From: Helichrysum umbraculigerum
Taxonomy: Eukaryota > Streptophyta > Magnoliopsida > Asterales > Asteraceae
Assembly (NCBI GenBank): GCA_949592205.1
Contig: CATIUR010000003.1
Span: 143,631,259 to 143,695,258 of the forward strand
Length of the DNA stretch: 64,000 nt
Direction of reading: 5' to 3'
This document shows positions 47,041 to 58,300 of this stretch, in pieces (position 1 is the first letter of the stretch; the number at the start of each line of letters is the position of its first letter). The notes beneath the pieces are model-generated. The model was not told the origin of the DNA and did no database searches. It was given only the letters and a program-made list of their open reading frames with translations. Both the position numbers and the translations under genes were made by a program.

Positions 47041-50000
47041 ATGGCTAAAAGCAGCACATGCATCACAACAACAACCAACGGCGGCGAAGTAATCCATCCT
47101 TTAACCACCGAAACCGACGATCAAAAACCAAACTTCCTACCATTTGTTTCATCTTACAACGACAAAATACGTCCCATTCTTGATGCCGTCGACAAGCTTC
47201 GAAGTCTCAACGTCACCCAAGAAGGCATCCCACTTCCCACCATCGCTGTCGTCGGAGACCAGTCTTCCGGCAAGTCAAGCGTACTCGAGTCGCTAGCTGG
47301 CATAAGTTTGCCACGTGGAGAGGGTCTTTGCACACGGGTCCCACTCGTTATGAGGCTTCAACATCACCCGGAGCCAACACCGGAGTTTGTGCTGCAGTAT
47401 CAGAAAGAAAGTGTTAAGATTGAGAAAGAAAGTGGGATATCGGAAGCTATTGATAAGGCTACGGTTGAGATTGCCGGGAGTAATAAAGGGATAGTCAACG
47501 TGCCGTTGACTTTGGTGGTCAAGAAGAATGGTGTTCCGAATCTTACGATGGTTGATTTGCCTGGGATCACCAGGGTTGCTGTTGGTGATCAACCGGAAGA
47601 TATTTACAAACAAATCTCAGGTATTTAACTATTTATGAAACCAATACAGATAGCAACATACTTTGAGCCCTAAAACTTTTTTTTTTTTAAATATTTTTCT
47701 TTTAATTCTTAAGAACTAGTTAGACTCTCGGCTCAGCCCTATGGAGCCTCAAAAAGTAAACGTGAAACTATAAGTTGATATTTTAAGGGTTCGTATTAAG
47801 TGATATTTTTATTACATGAAAGTGTGTAATATGGCGTACATATATTAACTTATATAGATTTATAGCCGAAACTCAAAGAAATGGACATTAATGTTAAGTT
47901 GATATCTTAAGTGTTAGTTTAAAATGGTTTTTTGTTTTTTTTTTAATATCATTAGAACTTGTGTAATGTGAAATTGTGAATTAATAAGAATTATATACAT
48001 CACAAGATAAGAAATATTTTTATTACCTTTCTTTGATTACAGGACCAAGATTAATTTTTTATATTTAGATAGATTAGATATATACTATCAAATTGGGGTT
48101 TGATGTACAAAAAATTTCAAAGTAATATTTTTGTTCTGACAATCGTATGAAGAATGTGCGCATGACAAATATTATCATTTCTATGCAGTATTTTATAGGG
48201 CAAATTACCTAAAATAGAAACGAAGTATTGCTGTATTTTGCATTCTAGAAACGAACTATCAAAAATTTTAATATTAGAAATGAAGTTTCAATTTAGTTTG
48301 TATTCTAGCAACCTGTTAACTTATAACCCAACTTCCGTTAACTCAATGCTGACGTGTCACATCCTTCGTCCACGTGGCAGCTGACGTGACGATATCGCTG
48401 ACGTGGCAATCCACGTGGCTGCTGATGTCAAAGAGAGAAAAAAATTTAAAAAAAATAATTTAAAAAAAATATATATTTTTAAAAAAAAAAAAAAGATTAA
48501 TTTTTTAAAAAATATATATATATTTTTTTTTTTACAAAAATGTCTTCAAATCGACGATCTTGGATCTTAGATACGGGAGCTTCTTCACACCTTACTTCAG
48601 ATGCAGGTAATCTTAATTCTCGTTTTAATTCTAGCTTGATATTGTAGGTGATGAATCCTCAATTCCTATTACCTAAATGGAAAAGTAATAGTTCGTGTCT
48701 ACTTTAGGTAATTTGCCCAAATCTTTTTGTTGACTATTATATCATTTTTCTTGAAAAGTGTATCCTTCATCTTCAAAGAACCCAGGTGTGAAGTATGGGT
48801 TTGAAATATTTAAGGTATAGTGGAGGATATGGATTTGAAATTTAGCTATGTCCCATTTGGGTAATAGGAATTGGGGATCCATCACCTACATTATCAAACT
48901 GAATAAAACTAGAATTAAAACGAGAATTGAGATTACTTGCATATGAAGTGAGGTGTGAAGAAGCTCCCTTATCCAAGATCGTCGATTTGAAGACATTTTT
49001 TGAAAATGATAACGACAGCCCTAAGGCATGTCAATAAAAATTTACAACATGCATTAATACTTGTACCTATACCGTAATAAACTCTTTGACCCCCTGAATT
49101 AAAGTTGACCCTCATAAATATTAATCAAAGTACAACCAATTTATACACGTTATTGACAGCCCTTAGGGATGTCATTAACAATACTTTTTTTAAAAATTTT
49201 TTTTTTTTATTTCTTTTTTTAAAAAAGTTAAAAATTTTAAATTTTTTATATTTTTTTCTCTCGCAGACGTCAGCAGCCACGTGGATTGCTACGTCAGCGA
49301 TATCGTCACGTCAGCTGCCACGTGGACGAAGGATGTGACACGTCAGCATTGAGTTAACGGAAGTTGGGTTAAAAGTTAACAGGTTGCTAGAATACAAACT
49401 AAATTGAAACTTCATTTCTAATATTAAAACTTTTGATAGTTCGTTTCTATAATGCAAAATACAGTAATACTTCGTTTCTATTTTAGGTAATTTGCCCTAT
49501 TTTATATACTATTGAATGTTGTTATTGTATTGTTTTGAGTATTAAAGTAAAGTAAAAATAGCAACAACTCTATCTTTTTTCTATCGGAGAAAAAGAAATA
49601 GAAAAATAATTGTAATTTTAGTAATATGTATAATTAGTATACTAAAGAATTAAAAAAAAAAAGGGTATTTGGGCGTCACCCATTGGAGCCGCTCCATATT
49701 TCAATGGAGCACGATCGAACCCTCCATAAGGTCCAACATCGCCGGGTAAATCACCTCCATCACATATACCACAACGTCCGATCCAATATAAAGAGAGTTC
49801 CTTTACTTAATATCACGAAGAAATGATATTTTCTTTAACCGTGATAGGGAATTAATTGAATCTTTCTAACTTGTAATTTAGATTTAGTGAATTGTGTGAA
49901 TGTAAACATTACCTTTTCAAAAGGCTATGTGCCGACATGAAATAAATTAGGCATTTCTTATATTATAACTAAAACAAACCTAATACGAAGGAGCACAATA

Positions 50001-52176
50001 TTTTTGTAAAGACATTATGTTTATAGATATGTCATGTATCAAGTGGCATAATATTGTCCATGTAACTAAGGAATTTTGTGTGTATATTATTAATATAATA
50101 TTTGCTCTATCTATAGTTTTAAAATATTGTTTAATATGTTTAGATCAAAACTAAAAACTAAGATAAGTAGCACAATAATTGTCTTTGTAAATAGTATTTT
50201 TTTTTTATTTTTTTATTTTTTAAATTTGTCTTCTATTCATAGTGGCAAAATGTTGTTTATAATGTTTAAATTAAACCTATAAACTAAGATACAAAATATA
50301 AAATAATTAGAGTGAAAATAATTATTTTTTTAATAATGACACATGTTATTGTTTAAGATGGACATGTCTCCTAATTATAGAAGACTATGTCTTCCTTATA
50401 TAATAACTATTAACTATATATATATAAGATAGAAAAATTAAGAAATTTCACTTGCGTTATCACACACATACAAAAAAAAATATATATATATTAATTAAAT
50501 AAGTAAATTAAAAGTTTATTTGTAAATTGTAAGTAAATGCACTGTTGACTATTTCAAAAGTAAATATACCAATCAGATAATCTTGACTTAAAAAGATTTT
50601 TGGTTTATTGTTTTGTATGTAGTTGTTGTTGTTGTTGAAGTCTATATGACAGGAACTTATATATACGAGTATTATGTTTCGTTTAAGCAAATGCTTCACA
50701 AGTGATCAATTTTGTTATTTATCATACTTGTTATTGAATGTTTCAGCTATCATAATGGAACATATAGACCCTGAAGAGAGTATAATTCTGAATGTTCTTA
50801 ATGCCAACAATGATTTCTCAACATTTGAATCTATAAGCATGTCCCGAAAAGTGGACAAGACTGGGCAGAGGACACTGGCGGTTGTTACGAAATGTGACCA
50901 ATCACCGAATGGCATTCTTGAGAAAGTTACCACTAATGATGTGAACATTGGGCTTGGCTACATTTGTGTAAGAAACAGGATCAATGATGAAACCTATGAA
51001 GAAGCTCGAATCCAAGAAGGAAAACTATTTGAAAACCATCCGATGTTGTCCAAGATTGACAAGTCCATGGTGGGTATCCCTGTTTTGGCCGATAGGCTTG
51101 TTCAGATCCAATCGGTTATCATATCAAAATGTTTGCCGGACATTGTCAAGAAGGTCAGTGAGAGGCTGAATGCATCGATTTTGGAGCTCAACAAGTTACC
51201 CCGAAAGCTTACAAGTGTTCCTGATGCAATGGTTGCATTTATGCAAATCGTTGGGTCTACAAAAGAAACTCTTCAAAAGATCTTAATCCGAGACGAGTTT
51301 GATGATTATGAGAACGATAAGCAAATGCATTGTAATGCTAGGTTGGTGGAAATGCTTGATGAGTTCTCTAAAGAACTCCAATCAAGTGACAAATTTTCAG
51401 TAAATTTCCTGGTTGAGGAGATGAAGGTTTTAGAGGAAGCTAATGGGATTCGGTTGCCTCATTTTCTTCCACACTCGGTGTTTCTATGCCTGCTTCAGAG
51501 AAAAGTGAACATCGTCTCTGATATGCCCGTTAACTTTGTAAACAAAGTGTGGGCTTATCTTGAAATCATTTGTGTGAAAGTGTTGCTTGATTGTTGTGGG
51601 AATTACCCACAATTGCTTCCTTCTATGAGAAAAGCCACTCAGAATATGATGGAAAAAATGAAGGTGAAGTTTGTGGAAAGGGTTGTTGAAATGACCGAGA
51701 TGGAAAAGGAAACTGACTACACATGTGACCCCGATTTCATTGCTTCTTATAACAAGTTAATGAGCAATCGTGATCGGTTTCTGGAGTCAATGAGACAACG
51801 CTACAGTACCACAAATGTGGAAGGTTATGGGGTGATCAATGTTGGGCATCTGATTGATGTTCCGGTGAACACAAGGGATCAAGCTTATGATCTCAAAATG
51901 AGGATGACGGCTTACTGGAAAATTGTTATGAAACGTATGGTCGATTGGTCAGCTCTTCAGCTGCGATTTTTCATACAAAAAGTCGTGAACAATGAGATTG
52001 AGATGGAATTGGTAAATGAGACGATGGTGCATGGTGGTGGTATAGAAAAGATGTTGGATGAACCACCGTCTTTGGCTAAAAAGAGGGAGAGGCTTCGAAA
52101 AAGCATTAGCTTGCTCCAAGAATCGAAAGAAATTATCGAACAAGTCATGGATGGCATTGTAGTCGAGGCTGACTAG
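47041..52176 (+). CDS. DRP4C: DRP-B1, Mx-like dynamin-related GTPase (DRP4C type), two exons
   Basis: Duplicate of DRP-A1 and nearly the same protein (669 aa). Exons are 47041-47620 and 50747-52176; the intron ends TTTCAG and keeps phase. All GTPase motifs are intact (GDQSSGKS from residue 72, DLPG, TKCD, CVRNR), with middle and effector domains. The start at 47041 shares its context (CTCCGGCAACA before ATG) with DRP-A1. An upstream in-frame ATG at 46885 would add 52 residues but lies before the likely TATA box. The intron is 3.1 kb, against 421 bp in A1, because of a 1.3 kb Mutator-like insertion and other additions, which could affect splicing or expression. Confidence 0.9.
48198..49497. 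mobile_element. Mutator-like foldback element in the DRP-B1 intron, with copia fragment
   Basis: 1,300 bp with ends GGGCAAATTACC/GGTAATTTGCCC, inverted arms of at least 230 bp, and a perfect 9 bp target duplication TATTTTATA (48189-48197 and 49498-49506). Nine bases and long arms indicate Mutator type. Both arms carry an inverted copy of a copia protease fragment (WILDTGASSHLTSD, readable from about 48561 on + and mirrored near 48990). An extra internal GGTAATTTGCCC near 48708 suggests nesting of two copies. Confidence 0.82.
49507..50380. other. Extra intron sequence of DRP-B1 with no counterpart in A1
   Basis: AT-rich; no gene is recognised. Similarity with the A1 intron resumes near 50390. 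A short GC-richer block at about 49670-49790 has no assigned origin. Confidence 0.4.
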
Positions 52177-52812
52177 AGCTGGTTTCGGTTTGGGAATTAA
52201 ATCATTTTAGTTGTGCAAGTTAACTCTTTTATGTACTGGTTGCATGTTAAGTACTGGATGCATGGTTGAATTAGGACCTTCTACTTTTCTAGTATCTCTC
52301 TTTTGGGTTAATTGTACTTGCTTTATATATAACTTATGAATGCTATGTCCTTTGGTAAGATTGTACTTGTTAACTAATTAAATAATGGTTGAATTAGGAT
52401 TTAATTTTTAGTATATGTTTTTTTTAACTGTACTAGTGTTTCAGTGTTTTGTGCTTGAACTGGGTACACCTTTCTTACATGGTTTAGTGCTTAAATCCTT
52501 TTACATGGTCCAGTTTATAAACCTATATTCACTTCAATTCAAACAAAAATGAATTTCTTGAACACATAATTAACCATAATTTGTAGGGTATAGAGCCTGA
52601 ACCTTAGTTCAATTTACCTTGGCCCAAACCAATAGCATTTTAATATTGTTGATGTAATCTGCAAAGTTTTATAAGAAAAAAAAACTCAAGTATTGCGAGA
52701 ATCAACTTCCGATTTAACAACAAAGAAGAGAAAGCCCCAAATGCAAATTCAAACAAACTCAAATTACCAACAAAAAAATTTAATAAAATGGCTTCATCCC
52801 CATACCAAAATT
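52177..52812. other. 3' flank of DRP-B1, copy of 2442-3043
   Basis: From about 52218 it follows the unit A spacer almost base for base. It carries the 3' UTRs of DRP-B1 and of the lost end of DRP-B2. Confidence 0.7.
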
Positions 52813-52887
52813 CTAATGATCAACAGTGACAAGAATGTCATCCATGACTTGTTCGATGATTTCCTTCGATTCCTGAAGCAGGCCGAT
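52813..52887 (-). pseudogene. DRP-B2 exon 2 scrap (last 75 bp)
   Basis: Corresponds to 3044-3118 of DRP-A2: the last 24 codons and the stop on the minus strand, with at most silent changes. Homology ends at 52887 and unrelated DNA begins. The rest of exon 2 is absent from the window. Confidence 0.88.
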
Positions 52888-53695
52888 ATGTATACATTTT
52901 ACTCTTATATATATTATAAGATTATAAGATCACCGGTATAAGATATTTTATATCAGTGTGATATGTATACATTTTACTCTTATATTCACGCATAATTATT
53001 CATATATAATATGATATTAACTCCTATATAATAAGAGATAATATATGATATGATATTAACTCCTATATAATAAGAGATATTTTCATGTGTAGCTTGAATT
53101 GTTGCATGAATACAATCAGATACATTAGCTCTTGGCTTGGGCTTTACTTTATTAATTCAATATTCTTGATTAGTTTTGAACTCGATCAGCAAGAAAAATT
53201 TGTTGGATTCCATAAGTTGTACCTTCTTTCTAACACCATGGAGAGATATATATAGATACAAACCACAAAAAACAACAATTCCAAGACCACTCCATCGTCT
53301 GCTAGGAATAGAAGATGCGACAACTTCCCACCAAAACAAACAACACAAGTTCACAACTACCCAATAGAGCAAACCTCTATAATAAAACCAAAAATGCCCA
53401 TCCTAATGCAAGAAATAACTTTAGATTTGCAGTCATACAATGGTAGAACATACACGGACTACATCACTCGGTCATTAGCCAAACTAAACACCCGAGACCA
53501 CAAATGTCGAATAGTCTGAAAACACCAATGGTGTCAGTCATTCACTGTTCGAGACATCTGGGCTTCGCAACCATTCTTCCCATCTCACAGTAAACTTTCT
53601 TCGCAACCATAGCGCTTGATTAAAAACCGTCAAAGCATGTATAGCAATTAGCTTTTAGTCATGTACTTATATAAGGCAATAATAAGTAGAGATTA
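52888..53695. other. Left part of the foreign segment inside DRP-B2
   Basis: Starts with AT-rich direct repeats (a GATATGTATACATTTTAC unit at 52885 and about 52959; an ACTCCTATATAATAAGAG unit at about 53020 and 53060). No gene is recognised. The sequence at about 53170-53640 has the look of transposon-derived non-coding DNA but could not be classified. Confidence 0.4.
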
Positions 53696-54572
53696 TGTAA
53701 CACCCGCCAAATTAGGACTAGTAATTAGTGCCTAATCATATGTTAATACATGTAATTAGTTCCTGGTTAGGCTAATTAATGTATCGAATTATATATATTG
53801 TTGAATATATACGAATATGCGATTTGATTAAATCGTACGCAATTTAAATCGGATGTATTTCGATTCAATTTTAATATGGACGTTGGTGACAAATTTTATG
53901 AAATAACGTTTTATGTTCAAAAATATTATTATTATAATATTTTGTATTTATTCGTATCGTACAAACAGAAATTTCACAATTTAAAATGTTAAAAACGCGC
54001 AAAACTAAATAAACCAACTTACATTTATAACTCAAATATAAACTTATTGGTAAAATAACTAAATAAAATATCTCGTAATAATTTGTATTTAAAATGTACC
54101 AATTAATATTCAAATAATTATTTAACGTAAACAACGGAGCAAACGAACACCGCACGGGACGCGGGGCGAAAAACTGGAAAAGTGGGGATAACCCCACCTC
54201 CCACCTTTCTTTCTTCTCATTTCTTTCAACTCTATCTCTCTCTCCTCTATTTTCTCTCTAAAAAGAAAACACCCAAAAATCACTAAAAACCGCAAATACT
54301 ACCACGAAACGCGACCGAATCACAAATATTTTTAGAGATTCACGACCACCTCGCTACGATCTACATTTCTACCTTTCCGGATTTTCATTTCGGCAAATTG
54401 TAAGTTTCCGACAAAATCCCGAAATCTCTCGATTCATAGTATTTTTCACTTGTGATTGTTTAGATAACATATATATGTCCATTACAATGTATAGAACATG
54501 ATTTCATAGCTTAAAAACGGGTTTAAAACGGATTTTGGCCGGAAAAAGTCGTGACAGCCGGATTTCTGGGCT

Positions 54573-54868
54573 GGTGTTCATCCATGCGACACAAGCACTG
54601 TGTCGCATGTTGTGTCGTATTTTAGCCTTTATGTCGCATAAACTCCCTTGTGTCGTACCTTATGTCGTATCAGATATTTTGTGTCGCAAGTTCTGCGACA
54701 CAACCACTATGTCGCATACCCCATACGACACAATCACTATGTCGCTGTTGAATCAACATTTCGCATCCATGCGACACAACCCTTGTGTCGTATGGACTTT
54801 GTGTCGCATTCCTATGCGACACAACACTTGTGTCGCATAACCCATTTAGTGTCGCATGACTATGTCGC
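54573..54868 (+). repeat. GCGACACAA/TTGTGTCGC inverted-pair cluster
   Basis: About twenty copies of TGTCGCAT/ATGCGACA-type words in both orientations within 300 bp. Near 54815-54839 arms ATGCGACACAA and TTGTGTCGCAT pair perfectly over eleven bases around a three-base loop. Confidence 0.88.
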
Positions 54869-55622
54869 ATAAAACAGCAGGTTTTCAAATCTCAATTTCA
54901 CTAAGTGTCGAAACTATATAACCTCAAACACTTATACGATACGACTTATAAAACACATTGGGACACACTTTAAAGTGCAAAACGCCAATTACAAGATAAT
55001 AATACTTAAGGTTTATTATTTCAAATCCGTCACCAACGGGCCGTACACGTTTTCAAACACTTATCAAACCAACCAAATCGAAGTAATTTGGACATATATA
55101 GTTGTGTAACAACTACAAGGGTGATCTTTTGAGATACCCAATCATGATTATAACCATCGCGTGTCGTGGACACCCTCAGGTTACAAGTCGTTGGACTTCA
55201 TTACTCACTAATCAACATACGTTTGTTTAAACGCAACCAGACTCAGGTGAGTCTCATAGCCCCTCTTTTACTGTTTTACTCAGGGGTGTGATATACTGCT
55301 CAAACTTTTAACATGTGAACGCAAGTACAAACTTTTCATATACTACATGAGTTTTTCGAAACTAATCATTTAAAGTCCTCCGTCAGCATAGTTGTTAATA
55401 CGTTGTAGCGTGAATATTAGTATATGGTACCATATAGGATTGACCCTCCTCGTTCGGGTTAGCAAGCACTAACCGGGTAAACGAACGTACTAATATTTGG
55501 GAAGACGAATGTTGATTAGGCATTCGTGGAGGCACCTCGCCCGGAATTCTCTATAGGGGACCCGGCCCTCGAGTTAAGCTCAACTATGTGCTCATGGCTG
55601 TATACACGATGATTATCATTAA

Positions 55623-55687
55623 ATTGCTGGATGCAATTCATTATTTAATCGCTGGATGCGATTCATTATTTTATTGCTGGATGCAAT
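55623..55687 (+). repeat. Three 25 bp units with compensatory arms
   Basis: Units start at 55623, 55648 and 55673. Each has five-base inverted arms around TGGAT: ATTGC..GCAAT in units 1 and 3, ATCGC..GCGAT in unit 2. The middle unit changed on both sides so that pairing is kept. Confidence 0.85.
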
Positions 55688-56071
55688 ACATTATTTAAAT
55701 CTTGCGGTTCATACGATATAACTGATTTCAAACCTGTGAGCTCACCAGCTTTATAGCTGACCTTTTAGCATGTATCGCAGGTACCCAGCAGTAGGATGTT
55801 TCTGCTCAGGATTTAGCTCGAGTCAGCATACAGACGACTGAGATTTTCTTGCATTAGTATATTTTGTATAAGTACTTATGTACTGAAATCTCATTTTATT
55901 TAACTCGAGCTATGTAAAGCTTCAAATGTTGTAAACATTTCAATTATCAATATATTTTGTTAAAACGACGCATATAGAGTCGTTTGCTATTCATCTTGGT
56001 GCTTTGTTATTGATTAGTAACACCCAAATCAAGCTTCCGCAATTCATCAAATTTGGGGGTGTTACAGATTA

Positions 56072-57125
56072 TGCTCATCCATTTTTATCAAAAAGTAGCC
56101 CCCTAGAGCTGCAAAAATAATAAAAAAGTACACTTTTGATACGTGGAAATGACAACAGAAACAACACTCACTTAAAACGATATGAGCATCCCACAAGTAT
56201 GTATCTGCACCACTTCTACTATCAAACTGATTTTGCAAGTGAAATGTGAAAAGAGAAAGATACAGAGTTTCATTAAGTAAATCAAAGCATGGCTCGATGA
56301 GAAAGAACAATTTTAAATGCTAAATACGGTATATATGTATAACCCAAGCTGCAAGTATTTTAAGTAAACATGAATAAGGACAAAAAAAAGGGGCAAAACG
56401 GACGGTCCAGCAAGATAATGATTTACAATGGGTTAAGTTAACACCCTGCCTTTTGTAACGATTTTGCTTTAATATACATTGAAGCTGACCAAGCATTGGT
56501 TATTAAATGGTCTTATAAGACTTGTATAATAAATGACTAAAAGAAATATAACCAACCATAGATACTATTTAAATCTTACTGATATAATGGCTTAAAATTT
56601 TTAACAATGGCATTATACATATTATTTTGAGAGCACATATATAGCTAGGTTATTAAAAGTAAGTTGCAATGGCATATTTCTTAATAGCATGGCCGATTAA
56701 AGAGCACACATATTGCTAACTTGTTAAGATAACTGAGAAATTACATCAGAACGATGTAACACCCTTTCAAATCTCTAGCCAATTTTTTGTTTCAAAGAGA
56801 GTATAACACATCAATCTTACATGCCAAAACGTTAGGTTACCTCATAAGTAAATGGCCATTTCATTTTTACAAAAGTTACTAAAAATCTTGATTATAAATG
56901 AGTAAATTGAGGTTACCTCAATAAAATTTCTCTAACTTCTTTAAGAAGCTTCGCAACCTTGCAACCAAAACATTATACAGAAAACCCTACATAGTAAACA
57001 TAAAATCAGTTTGTGGAATCTTGAGTAAAAACATTTTTATTATTACTTATGGATTATAAAATGTCAAGATACATTTCAAGTTTCCATTATGATATAATTA
57101 GGATATATATAAGCAGAAAACTTAC
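56072..57125. other. Non-repeat segment, no gene assigned
   Basis: The minus-strand reading at 56062-56310 includes a plausible exon-like block (about 56165-56290), but no splice partners were confirmed. The rest is AT-rich and unassigned. Confidence 0.3.
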
Positions 57126-57315
57126 TATTCGACTTCCAAATCGGAAGAAACTGAACGGAAAAGCATAACCATTAAATCACGACATCCTGATCTACTTCCG
57201 GCAAGGAAATCCACCCTTATCATCTTCAGTTTCTCTATTGCCCAATAATATTAAAATGTTTCTACAGATCTAAAAGAAAACTGAAAAGGGGAAGTAACTA
57301 AACAATCCGCTCACC
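57126..57315 (-). pseudogene. Possible exons of an unknown gene, divergent from AP5Z1
   Basis: On the minus strand an exon ends at 57315 with donor GTGAGC. Another spans 57234-57126 between a CAATAG acceptor and a GTAAGT donor. Joined in phase they read CLKEIQ then EKLKMIRVDFLAGSRSGC and onward without a stop, which looks like real protein. I do not recognise the family. Upstream and downstream exons were not found, and it lies within the foreign segment, so it may be a gene fragment carried in with AP5Z1. Confidence 0.35.
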
Positions 57316-58300
57316 TTGAATTTCCTTGAGGCATATGCATAATATCATCGTCATCTTCATCCTTCAAATGATTCACCATCATCAAAATCATTCTAACACT
57401 CATGATGGCCCGATTAAAAAAGAAAAAAAAAATTATCATCAAACTTTCAGATGCGAACATAAATGGGGAAGAAAAGAGGCGGAAGAAGCAAAATGGAGAT
57501 CCTGTGGAGAGAATCATGAAGTTGAAGATGAATATGTAATTGTAAATGGAGGAAGAAAATGGAAGTGAAAAAACTGATGAAGAAGGGAGATTTGATTTGT
57601 TTGGGCGGTGGTAGGAACTAATTTCAATGTAGGTGTGATACTTAGCAGACAAACCAATAAAGTCTGTTGCAGTATCCAAGAAAATTAGCGGCCTTTTACA
57701 AGGTCATCTATTTAAACTCACAACAAAATTTAAATCAACTTATTTTCAGATTATTAGAAAAACTCAAAATCATGAGAAAAATCCTTGATTCTCACCATGT
57801 CCACATCAGCATGGTTTCTTTCTTATATTGGGCCACATCAGCGGAATGACATCAGCTTTAACTCCCTTATATTAGATAGGAAAGATTCCGGCGACGGACG
57901 GATTTGTGGTCGGAAATGAGGTGTTGCATTGGACGTTTATTAATAGGTGGGGTACTGCTGTGTTTTATGAGAGAGATGTAGGTGGGGTCTTGTTTGGAGA
58001 TTAGTAAAAAACTTAAAAACGTGTTAATAGTTTTAGGGGCATACTTGTCAATTCGCATTAAAGTTCCTTTTATGCCGTAAAAATGTACTTGTAAGAATCT
58101 GCTCCCAATTTTTATTGTGGGGTTGACCTTAACATTATGTATTGTTAGCTAAAAGTATTAAGTATGGATAAAATGTGTACATATGAAAAACCTAAAGGGG
58201 GTAAAAGATACAAAATGAAACAATCTATTTAAAGTTTTTATTATTTTTTCATCATCCCTGTTCTGTTCTCAGCGAGTTGGTATCTGCAGGTTTTAAAAAA
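57316..58300. other. Region upstream of the AP5Z1 fragment
   Basis: Probably a shared promoter region between the minus-strand exons and AP5Z1. No mature gene is seen. Long readings near 57311-57679 on the minus strand are low complexity and probably not coding in that frame. Confidence 0.35.

Larger units (their letters stand above)
53696..56066 (+). mobile_element. Solo LTR, gypsy-type (2,371 bp)
   Basis: Starts TGTAACACCC and ends GGGTGTTACA, flanked by a perfect GATTA duplication (53691-53695 and 56067-56071). It has no internal region or coding capacity, so the element was reduced by LTR-LTR recombination. It carries a GCGACACAA/TTGTGTCGC cluster (54573-54868) followed by a TATA-like ACTATATAACC at about 54912, and a three-unit hairpin repeat (55623-55687). 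Length and termini suggest a Ty3/gypsy family; without pol this stays an inference. Confidence 0.85.

Noticed and set aside
53157..53372. LINE 3' end on the minus strand
   Set aside because: The stretch looks transposon-like, but no RT motif, poly-A tail or target duplication could be shown.
36006..54868. CRISPR array for the regularly spaced short motifs
   Set aside because: This is plant nuclear DNA; the spacers are short, irregular or repeated, and the units belong to LTRs and leaders.
54535..54872. Frames of 70-100 codons over the solo LTR cluster
   Set aside because: They are repeat-driven readings within an LTR, open in several frames on both strands.
57311..57679. 122-codon minus-strand frame
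   Set aside because: It has a low-complexity Phe run and a different frame from the exon pair that splices in phase, so it is probably chance.
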